Positions 45,190-56,860 of a stretch of DNA of 64,000 bases are shown here, one piece after another. The notes under the pieces were generated by a model. That model was not told the DNA's origin and searched no databases. It worked only from the letters and a program-made list of their open reading frames with translations. The position numbers were made by a program, and so were the translations under genes. The DNA is from Ixodes scapularis (lineage: Eukaryota; Arthropoda; Arachnida; Ixodida; Ixodidae), in the NCBI RefSeq assembly GCF_016920785.2, contig NW_024609835.1:79350795-79414794 (forward strand), in the 5' to 3' direction. Within the stretch, counting starts at the first letter, position 1. Each line of letters starts with the position of its first letter.

Positions 45190-46125
45190 GTGCAGTCTTC
45201 GGCTAAATTTAGCGATCCACCACTACCGAAGAACATGCACCCTGACATTAGCTCCGAGAGACGAGAGCTCCGAGCCCAAAACACTGGAAAAACGAATACA
45301 ATACCTGCAAGAAACGGAGCACGATACATACTTTCGGACGCCAGCCGTCAAGTCACGCACGGCAAAATCGCTTTAGTCAACACACGTACTAAGGTACATC
45401 ATTTCGAAACCTTCACCGAACCTCCGACGAATGATGATTTGGAAGAATACGCCATTGCCAAAGCCATGGAGCATGCAACCCAACGCCCTAACCCACATCT
45501 TACGTTCATATTCATAGACTGGCAGCGTACCCTACGAAATTATGCCAACAATACCTTGAACCCTGTCACGGCTAGCCTATAGTTCCTCGAGCAAATGTCC
45601 GGCACCCGACAAGAAATTCCGCCTTTTATAGGGCACCTGGGCACCAAGGCGTGCAGGGAAATGAAACAGCCTATTGTTTCAACCGCGAAAACTCGCCGGT
45701 CCCCGCCACGTAATGGCCGACAGTCTACTCGGCGGGGACAGCAAGGAACACTGACCAAGCCCTGCGGAAGTCGCGGCTGAAAGAACCGCGGGAAGAGCGG
45801 GTTATGTACCCCCCCCCCCCCCCCCCCCCCCCAAAGACCATGTCGAGAGAGCGAGCCCAGACCAACATCACATTAAATACTCACACCCCATCTTCCACCA
45901 CATTTACAAACGTCCCGACTCTCTCACCTACCCCAAATGCGTAGATACCCCTCCGTCGTTGACACCTACTGATTCTGTAAGCCATCAACCCTTCCCCCCT
46001 CTTTTCCTGGGAGGAAAGGTTGGCTCCACTTCCAGGCACCGACGTACCCACCGCACTTCAGGAACTCGTCGACCATACCGGTCCTGGACCGGAAAGCCTT
46101 TTACAAAATAAAGTGTGCTCTCCCT
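45190..46125 (+). pseudogene. LINE (I/R1-like) C-terminus with RNase H, degraded
   Basis: The plus-strand frame 45190-45582 has PPLPKNMHPDISSERRELRA, the linker that precedes RNase H in many arthropod I/R1-type LINEs, then ILSDASRQVTHGKIALVNTR (RNase H beta-1 with its Asp), KVHHFETFTEPP, LEEYAIAKAMEHA and IFIDWQRTLRNYANN. After a frame change, APGHQGVQGNETAYCFNRE (about 45633-45690) is the RNase H C-terminal PGHxGxxGNExA motif. A run of about 24 C (45809-45832) and several frameshifts follow. Reverse transcriptase is absent, so this is a 5'-truncated, inactive copy. Confidence 0.7.
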
Positions 46126-48440
46126 GTCTCTCAGACATAGCTCCGCCATGATGAGCATCAAACGGGAGACTTCATTTCTAGGCCTAAGCATATTTTCGGC
46201 CTCGCCCTTGGCCAAGTTCCCTCAGTATCCCGCAGTGATGGGCTCTCCGAGTGCTCTGCGGGAAAGCAGACGCGGACGGGCATTATTCAGTGTATGAAAT
46301 CACTCCCGATTCTCTAGAAATGCCTCCGCGTCTTCTTTCCCACCGTGTGCAGATTGCCCCAACCTGGTTGGGCCGATCCCCACGATCCACCGTTTGGCTC
46401 GAAAGCGTTGCCTGCGATAGGACAACAATAAACATCAAGTTTCAATTGCTCATTGTCCCCGGGCAAGCTGTGTTTTCATGTCACTTTTTTTTTTTATAAG
46501 TTTTTTTTCGTACTTGGAAGGGGAAGCAAAGTTCAGAAGTCGATGTCACGAAACCGTGGCCAAGGAAGTGACGTCACGCACGTCAAAAATAAATCCGAGG
46601 TTATTTTGAACGCGTAAATAAGAAAACAAAAGACCTGCGAGGCTCTGATGCGTGACGACGCACTCCTCGCACCGCGGTACACCAATGAAGCTGCGAACAC
46701 GCTACCGCATCCGCCACGGAGGCGCCGTCGGCTCCTTTCATCCGTCTGTACTTCTTACCGAAAAAAAAAAAAAATCGTGTCGTGTGTTTGAATTGGCCCA
46801 ATGGCACACCCAGGTTGTCTCCGTCCACATATCTCGTACGGAATTCCACATATGCGACTTACGGGACTCCCGACCTACGGGCACTCACTTCTTGCGCACC
46901 CGCCATCGTCAAGCGGCACGAGTCCGTGAACGGTATCTCCAAATGCCACAAACAGCACATATGGGAGGAGTGGACGAGGCACGGCCTCTTTTATATCATC
47001 CCCCTCTCATTTCTTGTGGCACCTACACGTCGTTCTACGGAAATTTATGCAGCCCTATGAATCGATTTGGTAGGCTTTACGCGTGCTGTGCGGCAACGCA
47101 GACGCGCGGGGTTTGTTTACAGAGAGTTCGACTTGGATGCAGGCGCATACGAAAGAGCTCATTGAATACAATACGCGCATTAAGAGGAAACCCGGGTGGA
47201 AGCAGTACAAAAACACGGAGGAATCGTCCTCGCCCGTTCGATACCTCAAAACAAGAACTTCCGATCGTCGCCAGACTTTCGTGCTTTACACATTTGCCAG
47301 GGTCAACGTCTGATGGACAACTGCACTTTTCTATCGGGACTCGGAACAAATAAGCTTTCCTTCGTGTCGTGCAAAACCTAAGACTGTAATAAGGAGAACA
47401 ACAACAACGAAACTTTGGAGCCGAAGAATAAGGCACGACGGGCGTTCCCGATAAAAGAGAACGAGAGCTCTTGCTGTCTTTTATATTTTCTTCGTCTTTC
47501 TTGGCTATATATCGATGGCATGAAACTCTCTTACTACATAACATTCAAATACAAGTAAACACGGCACACAATGAACCGCTGCCATAGAACTTATTTTTAA
47601 TCGTACTAGATACGAAGCCAAGGATTGGTAAACAAATTCTTCGAGAAAGGACGAGAGCGTCATGAAACGACTGTCCGTAGTGTGCGATGCTGCCCCATCC
47701 GCAAATTTTAAAGTGTATCATTCTCTCTTCGTGTTTTCACTATATACGCACTGCTTCATTTGTCTTTCATTTGTCGAAGTTGCTGCAGCAGTCCAAGACG
47801 TGCGGATAGTTCTGCAACGGAGTTCCTGGTACTACCCGGCAGGGTCACTGACCTCACCACTTAAGTTGTTAAAAACACACGCACCAGTCAATTAAGGAAG
47901 ACCGCAACGAAGCCTTTAGACCACTAAACGCCCGCATGCAGCAAAACGAATTGCATGCGTGGGTAATTCTCGCGTTAAAAACATAAGCGAGGCGGTGCCT
48001 GAAAAAAGAAACTGCACACCCTAAAATATCCCACGAGAAGAAACACGACTGCGCGCAACAGGTCCTATTTCTACCGAACAGATGTCTTTTGAGATCGAGA
48101 TGGCATATATACTACCGTCACGGACACCTTAAGGAACGCAGGGTGTGGCGACATTTCATCACCGCTCCGCAGCCAATGAGATTATTGTATCAGCCGATAA
48201 GAACGTCAAAGAACAAATCTCAAACTAATAAGCCACTCCCCCGCGTTTCTCAAGCTGTTCGCGACATAGGGCGCTTCAAGCAAGTGCTGAAAACGAGGCA
48301 TAAGACCATATTACCTGATATGATTGTAGCTCTATGCGTGTATATCTATTCGCCAACTTGGGCAGCTCCTTTCCAAATAAAATTGTGTTTTGTGTATGTT
48401 TAGGCAGCCGGAAGTTTTTAGCTCCCAAGGGCGTCTGGTG
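46126..48440. other. intron 1, no gene recognised
   Basis: Short phrases at 46243-46275 and 47083-47110 (TGCGGGAAAGCAGACGCG and TGCGGCAACGCAGACGCGC) resemble one end of the foldback MITE at 63015-63312, in the same orientation. A long plus frame (46652-47353) lacks any motif. Nothing else is supported. Confidence 0.4.
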
Positions 48441-48620
48441 TCTCAGCTGTAGATGAGCAATTTAGCCAGTGCAGTACAACCGCTAACCTGGGGTCTTTAA
48501 CGTGCACCACGCAGTAGTGATACACGACCGCATGCCAGTACGATGCTCATCCAGGTCGAAACGGGCAAGGGATGGGGATTGAACACAGGATTCCTGGGTT
48601 CTGCGGCGCAAGCTTTTGCG
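48440..48620 (-). mobile_element. probable tRNA-derived SINE, diverged
   Basis: The phrase GGGTCTTTAACGTGCACC followed by a GGGATTGAACACAGGAT block is the arrangement seen in widespread arthropod SINEs; read on the minus strand, GTGTTCAATCCCC is close to a Pol III B box (GGTTCGANTCC). No clear A box, tail or target duplication was found, so the limits are approximate. Confidence 0.45.
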
Positions 48621-48999
48621 CCCCTTCCCGATCCTGCAGCGATAGTTTTTTTTCCCGGTCACAGAGACGCTGTACTTTGAACACTCTAAAACGTTTGTCG
48701 GAGCTTAACTGTGTACGAAATTTAAAAGCGATGACATTCATATGTGCGCGTGTGGTCATTTCCAACAGAGATAAAGTCAAAGTTTGAAGCTCCACGTGTC
48801 TGCATACGACTTCTATCTTTGGCGATATACGTATACGTGATCGATGGCACGTAAGAGACAACCTCAAAAAGGCGTAGACCCGGTATCTGACAACGTTGGA
48901 ACGTCCGGTTAACCTCCGTGGAGTCGGAAACAAAAGAAAACTACAACGCACACAATTCTACATACTTGCAACCCGCGTGTTGTATACCCGTTTTTCCGT

Positions 49000-49215
49000 C
49001 CATATACCGAAAAATACGAAAGAAAGTATATTGGCGATTTTTCTCGCATGTTTTTTTAAGCTATTTCCGAGACTTCGTCTTTCGACCGCAAGGCGCTGTA
49101 AATGTCTGATTCACTCAAGAAGGATGGCGAGTGAACCTGGCACCACCACAGCTTTCCGTTTTACCCGCTAGGTGCCAAAAATTTCGATGGAGTCGCCAAC
49201 GCCGAATAATATTTC
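49000..49215. repeat. repeat family D, uninterrupted copy
   Basis: GACTTCGTCTTTCGACCGCA ... GCGAGTGAACCTGGCACCAC ... CCGCTAGGTG matches both halves of the copy split at 33044/37987 and so shows the pre-insertion state of that locus. Confidence 0.65.
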
Positions 49216-50280
49216 GGCCGATTACGGAAGAATTTTGTCCCAAACAATACTCTTCTGAGATTTACTGTCATTTTATTCTTGGTGATTTCGGGAAAATGAT
49301 AGAGTTGACGTAGAAGCCAGCGGTATACACTCCCGTTTTTCACGAGACAGGAAAGGACCCAGCTGCTTGCTCAAGCTATTAAACGAGAGAGCGGATGTAT
49401 TTCCCCCCTTTCAGCTGTAGTTTCGCTTGCCTTTGCGCGTCTACCTTTTTATGCGACGTTTTGAAGGATTCTCTGCGCCGGAGTGCACACACGTGCAACA
49501 CACAATTGCGCCGCTTTTATCGTAAAAAGGAGCTCTTCCCAACCCTGTCAGAAAACGCCGAGAATCGGAAACCGAAAATAGGTGGCGCACTAAGATTTTA
49601 AATTCCATTACACACGATATGTTACGCATTTTCGGAACGTTGCCTTCAGAGGCTCTCGATTTCTATCCGGATGCAACTTTGTGTGGCGCATTTCGGAAAA
49701 GGTGAACAGTGCGAGTGCACAGTTTTGATGGGCACTCAATCTGCGGAAGCGTACTGACACCCATAGGTTTTCCTTCCCTGCCCCAAAAAGTTTATTTGAT
49801 TATTTATTTGTTTATTTGTCTACACTGCCAGCCTTCACTTTCAACGCCTAAGCAGGGAGTCGTACAAGTGTCACCGTGCACCATGTACCAAGGTAACCGT
49901 GGAAAGTGAACTAGCTAGGGAATAAAGTGCTTATATCATTATTAAAACTAGTAAGTGACACCGAATAACACCTTTGGGAAGCTTGCCTCATTCATTCACA
50001 GTGTTGGGAAAGGAGGCGGCTTTAAACAAAGTCGTTCTACAGGACGGTTCAGTGACAGTTAGATGGTGTTTGTTTCTTGTCGGCCTAGTTTCATTAAAAC
50101 GCAAATTACCTTGGAGCATATTAAGAATAAATTTACAGCGGTCTAGTTTTCGTCGTGTTGACAAATCGCACAATCCAGACAAAGCATATAAGTCGGAAAT
50201 TGAAGACATGAAACTATACCGATTATACACAAAACGAAGTCCTTTCTTTTGGACTGCCTCAAGCATATCGATTAAAGATT

Positions 50281-50298
50281 GCGTGCGTGCGTGCGTGT

Positions 50299-50329
<31 letters not shown>
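50281..50329. repeat. microsatellite (GTGC)n(GT)n followed by a G run
   Basis: GTGCGTGCGTGCGTGTGTGT continues as GT and ends in about 18 G. It lies within the LINE reverse-transcriptase frame and keeps it open. Confidence 0.95.
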
Positions 50330-50330
<1 letters not shown>

Positions 50331-50556
50331 GAGTCCCAGACAACAGCTGCGTACTCTAACGTGGGTCTGATAATAGTCTTATAGGCGCTCAACTTTGTTT
50401 CAGAAGTGCAGTGATAAAGATTGCTTTTAAAAGTCACAGTTTCTGCATGGCTTTTTCGGCTATAGTTTACATGGTCGTTTTAGTTTAGATCTGAAGTGAT
50501 TGACATACCCAGATATCGAAATCGATCAACACCAGTGGTTCGGCGTTTATACAATA

Positions 50557-50726
50557 GGGAATTGTAGTAGACCGTTTCCGGAGCCCGCTAAGCACCCGGA
50601 TAGCGCTCCGTAATCCGCCACAAGACCTTGAACTATGCAGAGAAGGCTGGCAGCGCGCATGCGCAGCTGCGCCGTTTTCTTCAGGGATACCGCAGCGGAG
50701 GAGAAAAACGATCTACTACAATTCCC
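50557..50726. mobile_element. 170-bp TA-target MITE inside the LINE
   Basis: The left end GGGAATTGTAGTAGACCG and the right end, reverse-complemented, GGGAATTGTAGTAGATCG are nearly identical, flanked by TA (50555-50556, 50727-50728). Removing it brings the two LINE pieces together. Confidence 0.88.
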
Positions 50727-50866
50727 TAATACGAGAAAGACAAATCTATACTTTCACGCGTTACAGTCATTTGAACATACTTTTTTGGAGTTCAAGACAA
50801 TGCTCCACTTTGCGCATCACGAATGAATCGAAGAGAGACTGCGATTAAGGCATTCTTGGTCTGACA

Positions 50867-51098
50867 GCATATTCTTAGATGGTGAAACACCATCTAAGAA
50901 TATGCTAAAAATATCGCAGAAACCTCATAAAACCGCCGGAGGTTAACCACAAAGCGCACTGATACCCATACAACTTTTCCTTCCCTGCCACAAAACGTTG
51001 CCCACAAGAGTAAGGGGTATTATTCACTGGGGAAGCTGCGCGCTTTATGGTTAACCTCCGGCAATTTTGTGAGCTGTCCACGATATTTTTAGCATATA
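50867..51098. repeat. inverted repeats around a perfect 18-bp hairpin
   Basis: GCATATTCTTAGATGGTG and its exact complement, separated by AAA, form a hairpin (50867-50905). A second pair, TATGCTAAAAATATCG and CCGGAGGTTAACCACAAAGCGC, is answered in inverse order at 51035-51098. Together they look like a worn foldback MITE. Confidence 0.75.
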
Positions 51099-53329
51099 TT
51101 TTTTTTTTTTTAGAATGCGCATTCTACTCTTCCCAGCATTCTACTTCTAATTCAAAATAGTCACGGAAAAAACGGCAAGTGAAGGTTACGCCAAAACCAA
51201 CTTTCGAGTTTCCCCGCGCTTTTCTGGGTGAGATCAAATGTCAAACAAACAACCAAAAACACGGCATTTCAAGAGCTTCTTTTCTTTTCTTTTTTTTTTT
51301 TTTTATTGTTTCGCTGGCGCGAATTTTCCTAGCATTCATTTTATACCATCAAACGTTTTGTGACCCGTCAGGGACAAGCTATAACTACGACTACTACCAC
51401 AATAGACAACATTTTGCGTTACGCTTTCGGTTACGCCAGTAAAACCTTTCAGCCTCAGACCAAACTTAAAAATGCAATAATTTCGTGAAAAAGGAAAGGA
51501 TTGTTGCTTGTAATTTGAGTTATTAGTTCAGATGGGTCTATTAATGTGTTGATCCAATTTTGGCGTAAATCAGGGACTATCAAAATTTCGTCAGAGAACG
51601 CGCTGTAGCGAGCGTTCGCGGCACACGATAAGTTGCTTCACTCCCCGCCGTCCCCGATCATGCAGACGACAATTACGCGCGAAAACCGTCTATTGCATCT
51701 TTCAACATAGTTGGCACACTGCCATGCTTTCCTGCCTTCCGTTCCACGAGAAGATCGAGAATACACAATGGGAATATGAAGAGCAACACCGACAGCGTTG
51801 AGAAGGCGGGGCTTGTCATGCAAGGAAGCTGACAATGATCGGTCCCAGTTTGCTCGGTGATATAAATGAAGTTCCGACCCAAAAACCAAGAAAAGACGGG
51901 ACTGCAAGAAACCTAAAGCCCCTTGATAGAATTCACTTGAGCCTGAACAACCCCTCCAGGCAGCGGGCGGTGCGTGACAATCATCTTGAGCCAGGACGAC
52001 GTGGTGCTAGCAGCCTCAAAAGCAAAACAAAAATCTGCTGTTTTTTTTTTTTTTTTCTCGCGTTTTTTGTGGGTGTTTCTTTTTTGTTTGCTAGGTTTAG
52101 CGATTGAACAATGCCATCGCCGAGTTGTCGGGCTGCAGCCGTCGAATAACGAGATAAAATGGTGTCCTCCCGCGCCCTCCGTGCCATGGCAAGGACGGCA
52201 ATGTGCCATGGGGCCCAAGGGAGCCAGGGCCCTTCATACTAGCTATGGGGGAACCAATGCACAAAGGAACGCATTCCTAAGCGGGGGGTTCGGTGGGAAT
52301 TCGGTGCGGCGATTGAACCTCTTCGAGGCGTCCTTTATCGTGCCCTCTTTGCAACAAGTATACGCTGGAAATATGTCTTTTGTAACGCAATGATTAACGC
52401 TGTGCAGACAGTGACGAGATGTCGGAATCGGTAGGTAATAATGTCGAAAAACAAATCATGACGCATGAAGCGTGACCTAAAAAGTCACGCCTTGTTGGCT
52501 ATAGCATGTCTCAGCTAGGACGCCTACAGAAGCATAGCTTGGGACTTGACAAAAAAATGTAAACAGCATGTCTCAGCTAGGATGCCTACACAAACATATA
52601 CTGTATATTGGGACTTGACTAAAAAAAAATATACTTGGGAAGACTCACGAGGCATAATTCGGCTTTTCTTTCGTTTGCTTTGCCAACCATTGTCCTCAGT
52701 CGGGCACGGATCTCAGAAACCGATGGGAGTACCAAACAGTGGTCAACACCTGAGAGTCATTCCTTCACTACTCTCTCCTCGTGCAAACAGCGCACTGAAA
52801 CGGACGAAGGTCGGTTTGCAAGGTTCTGTCCCTCGCAGTGATGGGCGATCCCCTCATTGCGGTGCAGGAAGGGCCAATGGAACAGAGGAAGGCTTTGAGC
52901 TGGTTGTAGCAACAACGTTCAGAATTCGCCAGCTCCATTTTAATATCATGTTCTGAACTATGTCGCGGGTTTAAAGCGAAATGCAAGTATTATGATTACA
53001 CAAGAATGAAACCATTCATAGTGACTTTTGGAAAGACGGTCGCTGTAACGCGAACTGTCATCGTGGCCCTTCTGAGAGATACTGGCTGATCGACGTGCGA
53101 CTTCTCGGTAGTGCTGACAAAGGTTGTGGCGTCGAGAGATGTGGCGAAGAGCAAATGGCAAGGATAGCATCGTGTTTCTGGCTCCGTAAACACGAGGCGC
53201 AAAAATAACTCCTATCACTATTAGCCTGTTACCGTACGAGCTCCTTGCTGATGAAATACTGTAATTTACACCTACTGATTGCCCCGCTTCATTTTACGAA
53301 ATCACTCCAACTTGTTTAACATACAAAAC
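51099..53329. other. intron 1, no gene recognised
   Basis: This contains poly(T) runs (51287-51303, 52042-52057) and one short tandem duplication listed separately. A minus frame at 51882-51673 has a hydrophobic stretch, but no other support for a gene. Confidence 0.4.
52503..52626. repeat. tandem duplication, period 62 bp
   Basis: AGCATGTCTCAGCTAGGA ... TTGGGACTTGACAAAAAAA is repeated 62 bp further on with a few changes and a short insertion. Confidence 0.85.
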
Positions 53330-54770
53330 TAAGGCTGGGCGTCCATGAAACATTTTAACCCGATAAATTGAAACTCTTTAATCAATTAATCAGTTTCGCT
53401 AATTTCGATGCATAATATATTTACACCCTTTGTCTTTGCTCATTTTTTTTTTCATTATTATTATTATGTGACAAACGACGCAATGTATACTTTTTTCACA
53501 TTCAACTTTGGTGTGTTTTTTGAGAACAGTTCAAAAAAACTAACTACAGCTTATTTTTACAGTTGTGGAGGCAGAGCATTTCGTTTATATCCTCTGGCAG
53601 GAACGAGCTCATTTGCTCGTTCATAAGTCACTGCTGCGCTAAACAGACACTCGCTTGGCGCTGAAGTAAATAACAGTGTGAGGTGTAATCTTTTCGCTTT
53701 GCGGTGGGTTGCAAACGTCGCCTTTTACATTACATTTAAAGGCCGACGTACACTTCGTGCTTTCCACTTTTGCCCTCCTCCTCCTTTTCTATGTCCTCTA
53801 CTTTTTACCTTGCCTCAGCTTGGCTCCCCTCACAGTTAAGGAGAGGGAAGTGTTTGTTTGTTTGTTTATTTTATTTTTGACACAACTGTCAGGGATTATC
53901 TTCCCTGTAGAAAACCGAGGCTGGTGCGTCGGCCTTTAAACTTCGCCTAAAGTTTACCCGTCATATTGGTGTACTCCTCCAGACTGTGAAGCGTCTAATA
54001 CTGACACTTCACAGTAAAAGTGGCGAAAGATACGCCGCGCCTCTTCCCTTTCAAGGAACGAAGTTAAAATTTAGCGTTGCTCATGTGCCCTCGACCCAAC
54101 CAACTGCAAATGAGGCCACTCGTTAAAGGAAGGCAGAAGGCGGGAATAATTGGTTGCCCCGAATCCCTGAGTAGAATAGAGCGAAAAAGAAAAAAAACAA
54201 AATAACTTAGTTTGTGCTTTTGGTCCTTTTGGACTAATCCTCTATCGTTGCTGGGCCCAGTTTCGACTACAGTAAGTCCTGTTGGTTTCGGAGGGCGCCC
54301 AGCGATTTTCGTCAAGGGCTTGGACGGCGTTCGGCGTGTGCCAAGGAAAGGCCACACCAGGCCCTGCGGCTGCAGGGAAACTCCGTCGTCGGAATGTCCC
54401 AAATTGGCCCCGTGAAGATCCAGTCAATTGTCCAGCTGAGCCGCCAGGGTTCTCTCTCAAACCGTCGCCAGTGAACGACGCATCCCCCGGCTTCCCCGTC
54501 GACTTTGGGGGCAACGAGTTGCCGTTGGTAAACAACTTGGGGACTTTAGATACATAAAATCCATGATCAAAATAACTTGACTACTCCGAAATTCAGTTAA
54601 AATCAGTGGTCTTTTCTTTTTTTTTTTTTTTCATTTTTGAGTTTGCGATATAAGGGAAACGTAAATGTTATTTTTCTTTTTTTGATTAAATTCGACTGAT
54701 TAACCGGTTACAAAATTTATCGCAATTAAAGGATTAATCGGAACGTTAATCGATCAATCGCCCAGCCCCA
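53330..54770. mobile_element. hAT-like element, long copy (1.44 kb)
   Basis: The left end TAAGGCTGGGCGTCCATGAA and the right end, reverse-complemented, TGGGGCTGGGCGATTGATCG belong to the same family as 41772-42411, with the same subterminal TTAATCGATTAA-like words. The internal GC-rich block (54240-54550) has open frames on both strands but no known domain. No clear 8-bp duplication. Confidence 0.7.
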
Positions 54771-55430
54771 AAAATGATAAGCTCGCGGTGTAGAGGCTTG
54801 GCTCACACTCGCAATTTCTTCGTCGTGCCCAAATTGTTTGTTGGATTGCAGCCACGTAGAAAATCCCCTTTCTATGAATTAGTAGAGGTTCCGCAGGCCA
54901 ACCACACGTTAGAAAAGTTGGGGTGCGTCATTTATCAAGATACTATTACATTGACCCCATTCTAGATAGCATTAGAACTGTGTCAAGTAACAAATTCTTG
55001 GGCATATCCAAAGTGTTTGTTCGTTCTAGTTAACTTCGTGAGGCAGTTGAACAGCTGAAACGTTCTAAAACATTGACACCGTGTCGCTAACAAACATAAA
55101 TAACAAAACTCCGAGAAAAAAAAAAAAAGGTCGCATACGTTAATAAAACGTATTCAAATACTTCCAAAATAAGAATGGCAATATAATTTATCAGCTTCCT
55201 TGCTTGGCTTCTTGACTCAAATAAAACAATCAACTAAAATGCCAACCAAGACCTACAGAACAAATCGCGGACATATACAATTCGATTATTACAATTGAAA
55301 CAATACGCGAACCATCAACGGTGCACCTGTCCTACTAATCCAAGAGGGCGACCTAATTATGTTCATTGAACTAACGAATCGCCAGCGTCCTGCCACGCAA
55401 TATTCCCTGGCACGCACGTGTCGATCAAAA
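54771..55430. other. intron 1, distal part, no feature recognised
   Basis: AT-rich sequence leading up to the GC-rich lachesin 5' region. Only chance frames. Confidence 0.5.
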
Positions 55431-55996
55431 ACTAAGGTGCTTCACCTTTCCCGCGTCACGTGCCCCAAAGGCTGACACACGCCGCCGCAGGAACATGCAT
55501 GAACTATTTACAAAACCGGATTTTCTCATCGTCGGACGTGAGCAGCAGCGATTCCATCCACCGCGGCAAACCGTTCTACTCAAAAGCCACCGCCAAAACA
55601 CCGATAATCGCGCACCACTACGAGGTCTTCGTTCTCAAGACGCAACGCTGAAGACAGACAGCGCCCGAATCATCAAAGAACCGCGCAAGCGCCAAGAGAC
55701 CGAAAATTTGAAGGTTGAAGGCGCGCGCATTCCAAACCGATGATCGCCACCGCACCCGAACGACGCCGATCTCGGAAGGCTACGGTTCGCGGGCGTCGCT
55801 TTCTTTGTCCCCCTGTCCGAGTTTTTTCGGCAGGACCGGGGGAACAACAAAGGGTCTCGGGCAGGAAGAAGCGTCGGCCCCCCTCCCCTCCCCACGCTCC
55901 GGAGCGGGCCCACACCTAGCCGCCACCGGAGATTCGCGACTGGCTTCGGCAATGGCCACTAAGAGAAGCTACGGGAAAACAATCGGTATTACTCAC

Positions 55997-56036
55997 CCAA
56001 GCACACCAACGAGGCGAGGAACACGAGGACTTCCAT
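55997..56036 (-). CDS. lachesin: lachesin, coding exon 1 (start codon and signal peptide)
   Basis: On the minus strand, ATG at 56036 opens MEVLVFLASLVCL, 13 codons plus one base, followed by a strong donor (G|GTGAGTAA at 55997/55996). It ends in phase 1, and the lone G plus CC from exon 2 gives alanine, so the chain reads into ASCQQSPVISS. The resulting N terminus, a short acidic start followed by a leucine/valine-rich core and small residues before QQSP, is a secretory signal peptide, which lachesin needs to reach the cell surface. The start context is good (G at -3, G at +4). It lies in a GC-rich stretch typical of a 5' end. The exon is too short for similarity alone, so the call rests on phase, donor, hydrophobic core and position. 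Confidence 0.75.
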
Positions 56037-56580
56037 TGCGGCGGAGATCGCTGATTTCGTAGGGTCCGTCGAATGGCAGTGGGCAGGTAGGAAAGACAAG
56101 CAGGCGAGCGGTGCACCGATCTACAAAACAGTGCGCTCACTGCAGCGCCGCAGCCGTTGGACGTTGCTCGTTCGCAGGCTTCACAAGCGGCCGGGGCGTC
56201 GTCGACTCTTCGTTTTCCCTCGCCGCTTCCCTCTTTCCAGTTCGCTCGTACTTCCTTCTACCTTCTTCCTTTCTCCCTCGCTCTCCCGCCGCAAAAATAT
56301 TCGAAATAGTCACGTGACACGACGTACCTGAAGATCACGTGACGGTGTCGTTTTCGCTCTCTTTTCCTTGCTGGGAAAGGTAGGGGAAAGAGGTCGCGGG
56401 AGAGGGCTTCCTGGCGGCGGCCACCTGTTCGGGCACCGCGAAACCGAAACGGCGCTTCAGGAACGAGAACGAATGGAAGGGGGTGTCGGTGGCGCCACCT
56501 GGGAACGGGCGCTGAAGAACATCTGTCCTGGCGGGTGATTCGCTCCTTCGCGTCGCGTCGTTGTAACGTGAGAGGGCTTG
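56037..56580 (-). promoter_or_regulatory. probable lachesin 5'UTR and promoter region
   Basis: This is a GC- and CpG-rich region directly upstream of the lachesin start, with a pyrimidine tract on the plus strand (56205-56285), hence purine-rich on the transcribed strand. No TATA box is evident; an initiator-like GCAGTGAG occurs near 56135 on the minus strand. The transcription start cannot be fixed from sequence alone. Confidence 0.4.
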
Positions 56581-56860
56581 TCTGGAACAGTGTTGTACAT
56601 CTTCAAAAATAACGAAAGTTAGTTCCTCGTTCCTTCTGACTTTTGGAACGCGTTCCCGTTACAAGGTCTTTATGCGAAAAAGGAGCTGTTCCCCTTACAG
56701 TTTAAAAAATGGAACGCATCGTTACATATATGTTACATTTGTATTTTGCTGACTACCATATTCAATTAGATAAAAGTTGTTTTCTGCTTTTTTTATCAAT
56801 CCCATCAAATGACAACATACGAATTTGAATGTAGTGATGGAAGGACTCCAGGGACCCTAA

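Larger units (their letters stand above)
49790..50830 (-). pseudogene. LINE reverse transcriptase fragment (Jockey/CR1-like), split by a MITE
   Basis: Minus-strand frames read, in order: VQMTVTRESIDLSFS (about 50790-50735), then after the inserted MITE VDRFRYLGMSITSDLN and NDHVNYS (about 50545-50465), LSAYKTIIRPTLEYAAVVWD (about 50395-50336), IDMLEAVQKKGLRFVYNRYS (about 50278-50220), SDLYALSGLCDLSTRRKLDR and NETRPTRNKHHLTV. These are the palm end, thumb and tail of a non-LTR reverse transcriptase. A CA-repeat/poly-G tract (50281-50329) lies in frame between AVVWD and the next block. The 3' end fades into AAATA-rich sequence near 49800, as expected of a LINE tail. The 5' part is missing. Confidence 0.85.
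20655..55996 (-). other. lachesin intron 1 (35.3 kb)
   Basis: This interval is bounded by the exon 1 donor GTGAGT (55996 downward) and the exon 2 acceptor (20655-20656). It holds most of the mobile elements in the window, annotated individually. No further coding exon compatible with lachesin was found inside it. A first intron this long would be a natural place for transcriptional control, but I see no specific element to name. Confidence 0.7.

Noticed and set aside
46652..47353. 233-codon plus-strand frame
   Set aside because: The composition is irregular, a poly(A) run encodes lysines in the middle, no motif is seen and overlapping frames occur on the other strand.
51673..51882. 69-codon minus frame with a hydrophobic segment
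   Set aside because: It looks like a small membrane protein, but there is no start context, splice or similarity support, and such frames are expected by chance in this much DNA.
56585..56760. possible single hAT end (GGAAC/GTTCC words)
   Set aside because: Only one side is present and there is no partner end or duplication; it may be a relic but is not supportable.
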